Below are positions 26,860 through 30,038 of a stretch of 30,038 nt of DNA, in pieces. This DNA is from a virus. The position numbers and the translations under genes were made by a program. Every line of letters begins with the position of its first letter. Position 1 is the stretch's first letter. The notes beneath the pieces were generated by a model, which saw nothing but the letters and a program-made list of their open reading frames with translations, did no database searches and was not told where the DNA came from. The DNA is taken from IMG/VR virus record IMGVR_UViG_3300032282_000444, positions 1 through 30,038 of that record; one strand, 5' to 3'.

Positions 26860-29120
26860 TGAATAGAAAGGTACAAGTATACATCGAAGGACAAAGACTC
26901 GAACTATTCAACGATGAACAGATTCAGGTAACATCAACGCAACAGAACGTAGCAGACATTTCAAAGACTTACACGGACTTTTCACAGAGCTTTACCGTTC
27001 CTGCTTCTGAGATAAACAATGCTATCTTTCAACACTTTTACCAGAGTGATGTAGATGCGAGTATCGACCACAACCTAAGAAGAAACGCATTTATAGAAAT
27101 TGACTTAACTTTCTTTAGACGTGGTAAAATTCAGATTGAAAAAGCGAACCTAAAAAACGGACAAGCAGGAAGCTACTCATTAAGTTTTTACGGAGAAGGC
27201 AGAACGTTATTAGATTACTTTGGTGAGGACTTGCTTTCTAATTTAGATTACACAAGTTTAAACCATTCCTATACAGGTGCGGAAGTAAAGACGAGGGTAA
27301 CAAACTCTACGAATACTTACGATGTTAAATATCCATTAATTAGTTCTAAGAGAATTTGGACTTGGACAGGAGAGGCACCTACTACAATTACTCCTAGTTG
27401 GTTAACTATATCAACGGCTGCTGCTAATGACATTCAAAAAAACGCAGGACACATTCATTATACAGAGTTGTTTCCTGCAGTTAGAGTTAAAGAAATATTT
27501 AGAAAAATATCAGAAAAATATCAAGTAGATTTTTCGGGTACTTTTTTAAGTGATGAAAGATTTACTAAACTTTTCTTGTGGTATAAAAATAGAAACGAGT
27601 TTAACTTTGTAACTGAAGCACAAACAATCACATTTGATGCACTAACAACTTCTTCAAACCCTGCTACTGATTCATTCAATTTAACAGATGATTCAATAAG
27701 AGTACAATATCAAAATCTTGCGTCTGCTCACACAATTATTGTTAATGTTATTAGTTTAACGGGTAGTGTTGATTACACTTTGGATGTATATCAAAACGGA
27801 AACCTGTATCAAAGTATTCCATTTACTACAACTGGAAACATAACTGCTGCATCTGTTTTTAATGTAACAGGATTAGATGATACATATACTTTTAAAGTCA
27901 AATCTAATTTAGCAGCAACTGTTGATTTCACAATTAATTATACAATAGTTTATCCTACTCCTCCATCAGTAACTATTGATTATGGAGCAGTAAGTTGTAA
28001 TGCCGTAACCTTAACTGCCATTACTGATTTAGCTTCTTATTCCCCTGCGATGAAGATAAGTGATTTCTTTAGTGGAATCCTTAAGATTTTCAATATGACT
28101 TGCTATGCAATCACGGAGAATAACTTTCAAATAGAACCACTAGACGATTGGTATTCAGCAGGAGCAATAGTTAACATATCAAAATACACAGACGTAAATT
28201 CTATTGACGTTGACAGAATGAAACTCTACAAGAAGATTACGATGAAATACCAAACATCAGAATCATTCTTAAACAAGCAGTTTAGTCAATTATTTATGCG
28301 TGAGTACGGAGATACAACATACCAATATAGCTACGATGGAGATGAGTTTACTTTGGACGTTCCTTTCGAGAATTTGTTACAGACTAAATTTACAGGTACG
28401 GATTTACAAGTAGGTTACTCACTTAATAACGAGTTTGCTCCATACGTTCCTAAACCTGTTTTACTTTATCAATACGATAATAAGACAGTTGATTTTCACT
28501 TTAATAATGGAACAACAACTACTAACATAACTAACTACACACCATTCGGACAAGACTTATTAACGAACTTAACAAACTACACGTTAAACTTCGCACCTGA
28601 TATTAGCACAATGTTAAACGTACCTGTGCAACAAACTTTGTTCGGAACATATTACTTTAGTTACTTATACAATCTTTACAACCTAAAACAACGACTAGTA
28701 AGTTTAAAAACTATCCTTCCAATTAGTTTACTTACGGGTTTACGTTTAAACGATAGATTAGTAATCAGAGATAAACGCTACATCATTAACTCAATGCAAT
28801 CTAACTTAACTACTGGAGAAGTAAACTTTCAGTTGATATTAGATTTCAGACCAATACTAAACTTGACTCAAATTCCTTACGTTGGAGTTGCAGGTGGAAC
28901 TATAAAAGTAGCAATCAATTTGATTAACGATGCTGTATCTACTAAAATAGGAAGTACAGTTGGAGGAGTAACAGTTTCTCCTAGCACTACGACTACAAGC
29001 CAATTTGTTGATGTTACATTACCTGCAGGAAAAGACGGAGATATCTACCCTTTAGAAGTAGAGTACACATTAATCAACGGAGATATAGAAATTCAAACCA
29101 TAAACATTATACAAAGATGA
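26859..29120 (+). CDS. Putative tail tip/baseplate hub protein
   Basis: This 753-residue protein is the largest in the genome. The N-terminal region (QVTSTQQNVADISKTYTDFSQ, then FTVPASEINNAIFQHFY, about 24-62) is a recurring signature in Bacteroidota phage tail proteins. The middle (about 255-390) has repeated Thr-rich strands that suggest an inserted Ig-like or carbohydrate-binding domain. A helical MKISDFFSGILKIFNMTCYAI hub-like segment follows (about 397-417), and the end is strand-rich. The order before the tape measure fits a tail-tip hub. Receptor binding may reside in the central insert; this is inference. Confidence 0.65.
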   Translation: MNRKVQVYIEGQRLELFNDEQIQVTSTQQNVADISKTYTDFSQSFTVPASEINNAIFQHFYQSDVDASIDHNLRRNAFIEIDLTFFRRGKIQIEKANLKNGQAGSYSLSFYGEGRTLLDYFGEDLLSNLDYTSLNHSYTGAEVKTRVTNSTNTYDVKYPLISSKRIWTWTGEAPTTITPSWLTISTAAANDIQKNAGHIHYTELFPAVRVKEIFRKISEKYQVDFSGTFLSDERFTKLFLWYKNRNEFNFVTEAQTITFDALTTSSNPATDSFNLTDDSIRVQYQNLASAHTIIVNVISLTGSVDYTLDVYQNGNLYQSIPFTTTGNITAASVFNVTGLDDTYTFKVKSNLAATVDFTINYTIVYPTPPSVTIDYGAVSCNAVTLTAITDLASYSPAMKISDFFSGILKIFNMTCYAITENNFQIEPLDDWYSAGAIVNISKYTDVNSIDVDRMKLYKKITMKYQTSESFLNKQFSQLFMREYGDTTYQYSYDGDEFTLDVPFENLLQTKFTGTDLQVGYSLNNEFAPYVPKPVLLYQYDNKTVDFHFNNGTTTTNITNYTPFGQDLLTNLTNYTLNFAPDISTMLNVPVQQTLFGTYYFSYLYNLYNLKQRLVSLKTILPISLLTGLRLNDRLVIRDKRYIINSMQSNLTTGEVNFQLILDFRPILNLTQIPYVGVAGGTIKVAINLINDAVSTKIGSTVGGVTVSPSTTTTSQFVDVTLPAGKDGDIYPLEVEYTLINGDIEIQTINIIQR

Positions 29121-29272
29121 TAAAGAACATAATCGCAATGCTTACCATAGATAATTTCTACGGAGTATCAGAGAACATCGACATAGCAAAAGGAAAATAT
29201 GTATTGACACATTCCTTCCGTAAAATGACAAGACAAGAGATAAGAAAAAACGCAAGAAAAAAAGTTAACTGA
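29117..29272 (+). CDS. Small basic protein before the tape measure (51 aa)
   Basis: This 51-residue protein, MIKNIIAMLTIDNFYGVSENID..., has a very basic C-terminus (about 12 Lys/Arg in the last 20 residues). It overlaps the tail-tip gene (ATGA) and the tape-measure start (TGATG), so all three are tightly coupled. Function unknown; it could be a minor tail component. Confidence 0.6.
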   Translation: MIKNIIAMLTIDNFYGVSENIDIAKGKYVLTHSFRKMTRQEIRKNARKKVN

Positions 29273-30038
29273 TGGCTGAAAAGAAAGTAATAGAATTAGA
29301 CTTACAAACAAACTTAGGAAGTCTTAAAAGCCAATTAAAACAAGCTCAGGCAGATGTTCAGATTTTATCAGATAAGTTTGGTGCAACATCACAAGCAGCA
29401 GCAGAAGCAGCTAAGAAAGCAGCAGATTTAAAAGATAGAATCCAAGATGCAAAAGCGTTAACAGACGCCTTTAATCCTGACGCTAAATTTACTTCTCTTA
29501 CACGTTCTCTTGGTGGAGCATTAGATGGATTCCAAGCGTTTGAAGGTGCATTAGGTTTAATTGGAGTTGAATCAGAAGACCTACAAAAAACGTTATTGAA
29601 AGTTCAGTCAGCAATGGCATTTTCTCAAGGTATTCAAGGAGCATTAGAAGCAAAGGATTCATTTATTCAGTTAGGTTCAGTTGTAAAGAATACATTTAGT
29701 GCAATGACTACTGCATCTAAAGCATTTCTAGTAGGTGGTATTGGTTTGATTATTGCAGCAATTGGAATAGTTGTAGCAAATTACGATGATTGGTTTGGGG
29801 CATCTAAAAAAGTAGCGGAGCAACAAAAAGTAATCTCAGAACAAGCAAAAGAACAACGTCAAAATATTGCTAAGGAATCAGGTGAGTTTGCTACATTAAT
29901 ATCTAGACTTAAAAACACAAACGAAGGAAGTAAAGAACGTGCCGATTTAATTAAAAAGATTAACGGACAATACGGAACTACTTTAAAAAATATTAAAGAC
30001 GAAGCTAAATTCCAAGAATCGTTAAACAAAGAATTAGC
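29272..30038 (+). CDS. Tail tape measure protein, N-terminal part (continues at 1-1177)
   Basis: The ATG at 29272 overlaps the preceding stop (TGATG). Residues 1-65 are a charged, Ala-rich coiled coil (LGSLKSQLKQAQADVQIL). A hydrophobic segment at about 151-169 (AFLVGGIGLIIAAIGIVVA) is typical of tape measures, which may insert in the host membrane during DNA delivery. The frame remains open to the window end and continues at window base 2, giving 606 residues in the circular genome. The duplicated bases 29916-30038 code the same residues as the start of the window. Confidence 0.88.
   Translation, partial: MAEKKVIELDLQTNLGSLKSQLKQAQADVQILSDKFGATSQAAAEAAKKAADLKDRIQDAKALTDAFNPDAKFTSLTRSLGGALDGFQAFEGALGLIGVESEDLQKTLLKVQSAMAFSQGIQGALEAKDSFIQLGSVVKNTFSAMTTASKAFLVGGIGLIIAAIGIVVANYDDWFGASKKVAEQQKVISEQAKEQRQNIAKESGEFATLISRLKNTNEGSKERADLIKKINGQYGTTLKNIKDEAKFQESLNKEL
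29916..30038. repeat. Terminal direct repeat, right copy (circular overlap)
   Basis: This is identical over 123 bp to window bases 1-123 and in frame with them in the tape-measure gene. It should be counted once when computing genome length. Confidence 0.95.

Noticed and set aside
1-30038. tRNA genes, CRISPR arrays, retron or DGR elements
   Set aside because: No cloverleaf-like intergenic sequence, regularly spaced repeats, reverse transcriptase or template/variable repeat pair was seen; intergenic gaps are all short and accounted for.

Overview
The window is one complete circular phage genome opened inside the tape-measure gene. Bases 1-123 are repeated exactly at 29916-30038, so the unique genome is 29,915 bp, and the tape-measure reading frame runs through the junction without a break. 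The host is most likely a Bacteroidota bacterium of the Flavobacterium type. This rests on the high A+T content, start codons without Shine-Dalgarno sequences, several TAnnTTTG -7 boxes (the Bacteroidota sigma promoter), and gene families familiar from Flavobacterium and Bacteroides siphophages. Gene content (portal, tail tube, tail chaperones with a frameshift, tape measure) indicates a siphovirus. No integrase, tRNA, rRNA, IS element or CRISPR array is visible.

Layout. Everything is on the plus strand except one gene. The late region runs from about 20797, through the junction, to 10526. It holds a phage sigma factor, a HAD-type protein, terminase small and large subunits, tail assembly chaperones, tail completion and tail-tip proteins, the tape measure, an XkdF-like protease, a scaffold-like protein, major capsid, tail tube, portal with a MuF-like tail, a connector-like protein, a probable adhesin, holin, endolysin, a candidate one-component spanin and a metallophosphoesterase. 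A terminator at 10562 closes it. Next comes a lone minus-strand gene (10673-11215) in which a GIY-YIG nuclease-like domain is fused to an Xre-type HTH, and then a repeat-rich divergent control region (11216-11422). The early region (11423-20718) starts with eight very small genes, followed by replication genes (DnaA-domain-IV-like protein, replication initiator/loader, RecA-fold helicase), an orphan cytosine C5-methyltransferase with an upstream HTH protein, and a recombination set (NinG, ERF annealing protein, YqaJ-type exonuclease, an SSB-tailed small protein). A terminator at 20708 closes it.

Regulation. Two promoter classes can be read. Host-type TAnnTTTG boxes precede early transcription units (11379, 13329, 17777) and the sigma gene (20774). 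A separate bipartite element, GCAACA-N14-AAGTTTATA, occurs four times with an identical 14-nt spacer, only in front of late genes (1160, 1972, 4280, 24046). In three cases it ends 4 nt before the start codon. I infer that these are phage late promoters, perhaps read by the phage sigma factor at 20797. The same element could instead be a variant host promoter.

Other points of interest are a U9 slippery run in the tail chaperone gene with a -1 overlapping frame that has no ATG or GTG start, a promoter-to-terminator unit of about 90 nt (13329-13430) that may encode a small RNA or an attenuated leader, and a 17-bp direct repeat that exactly brackets one small gene.
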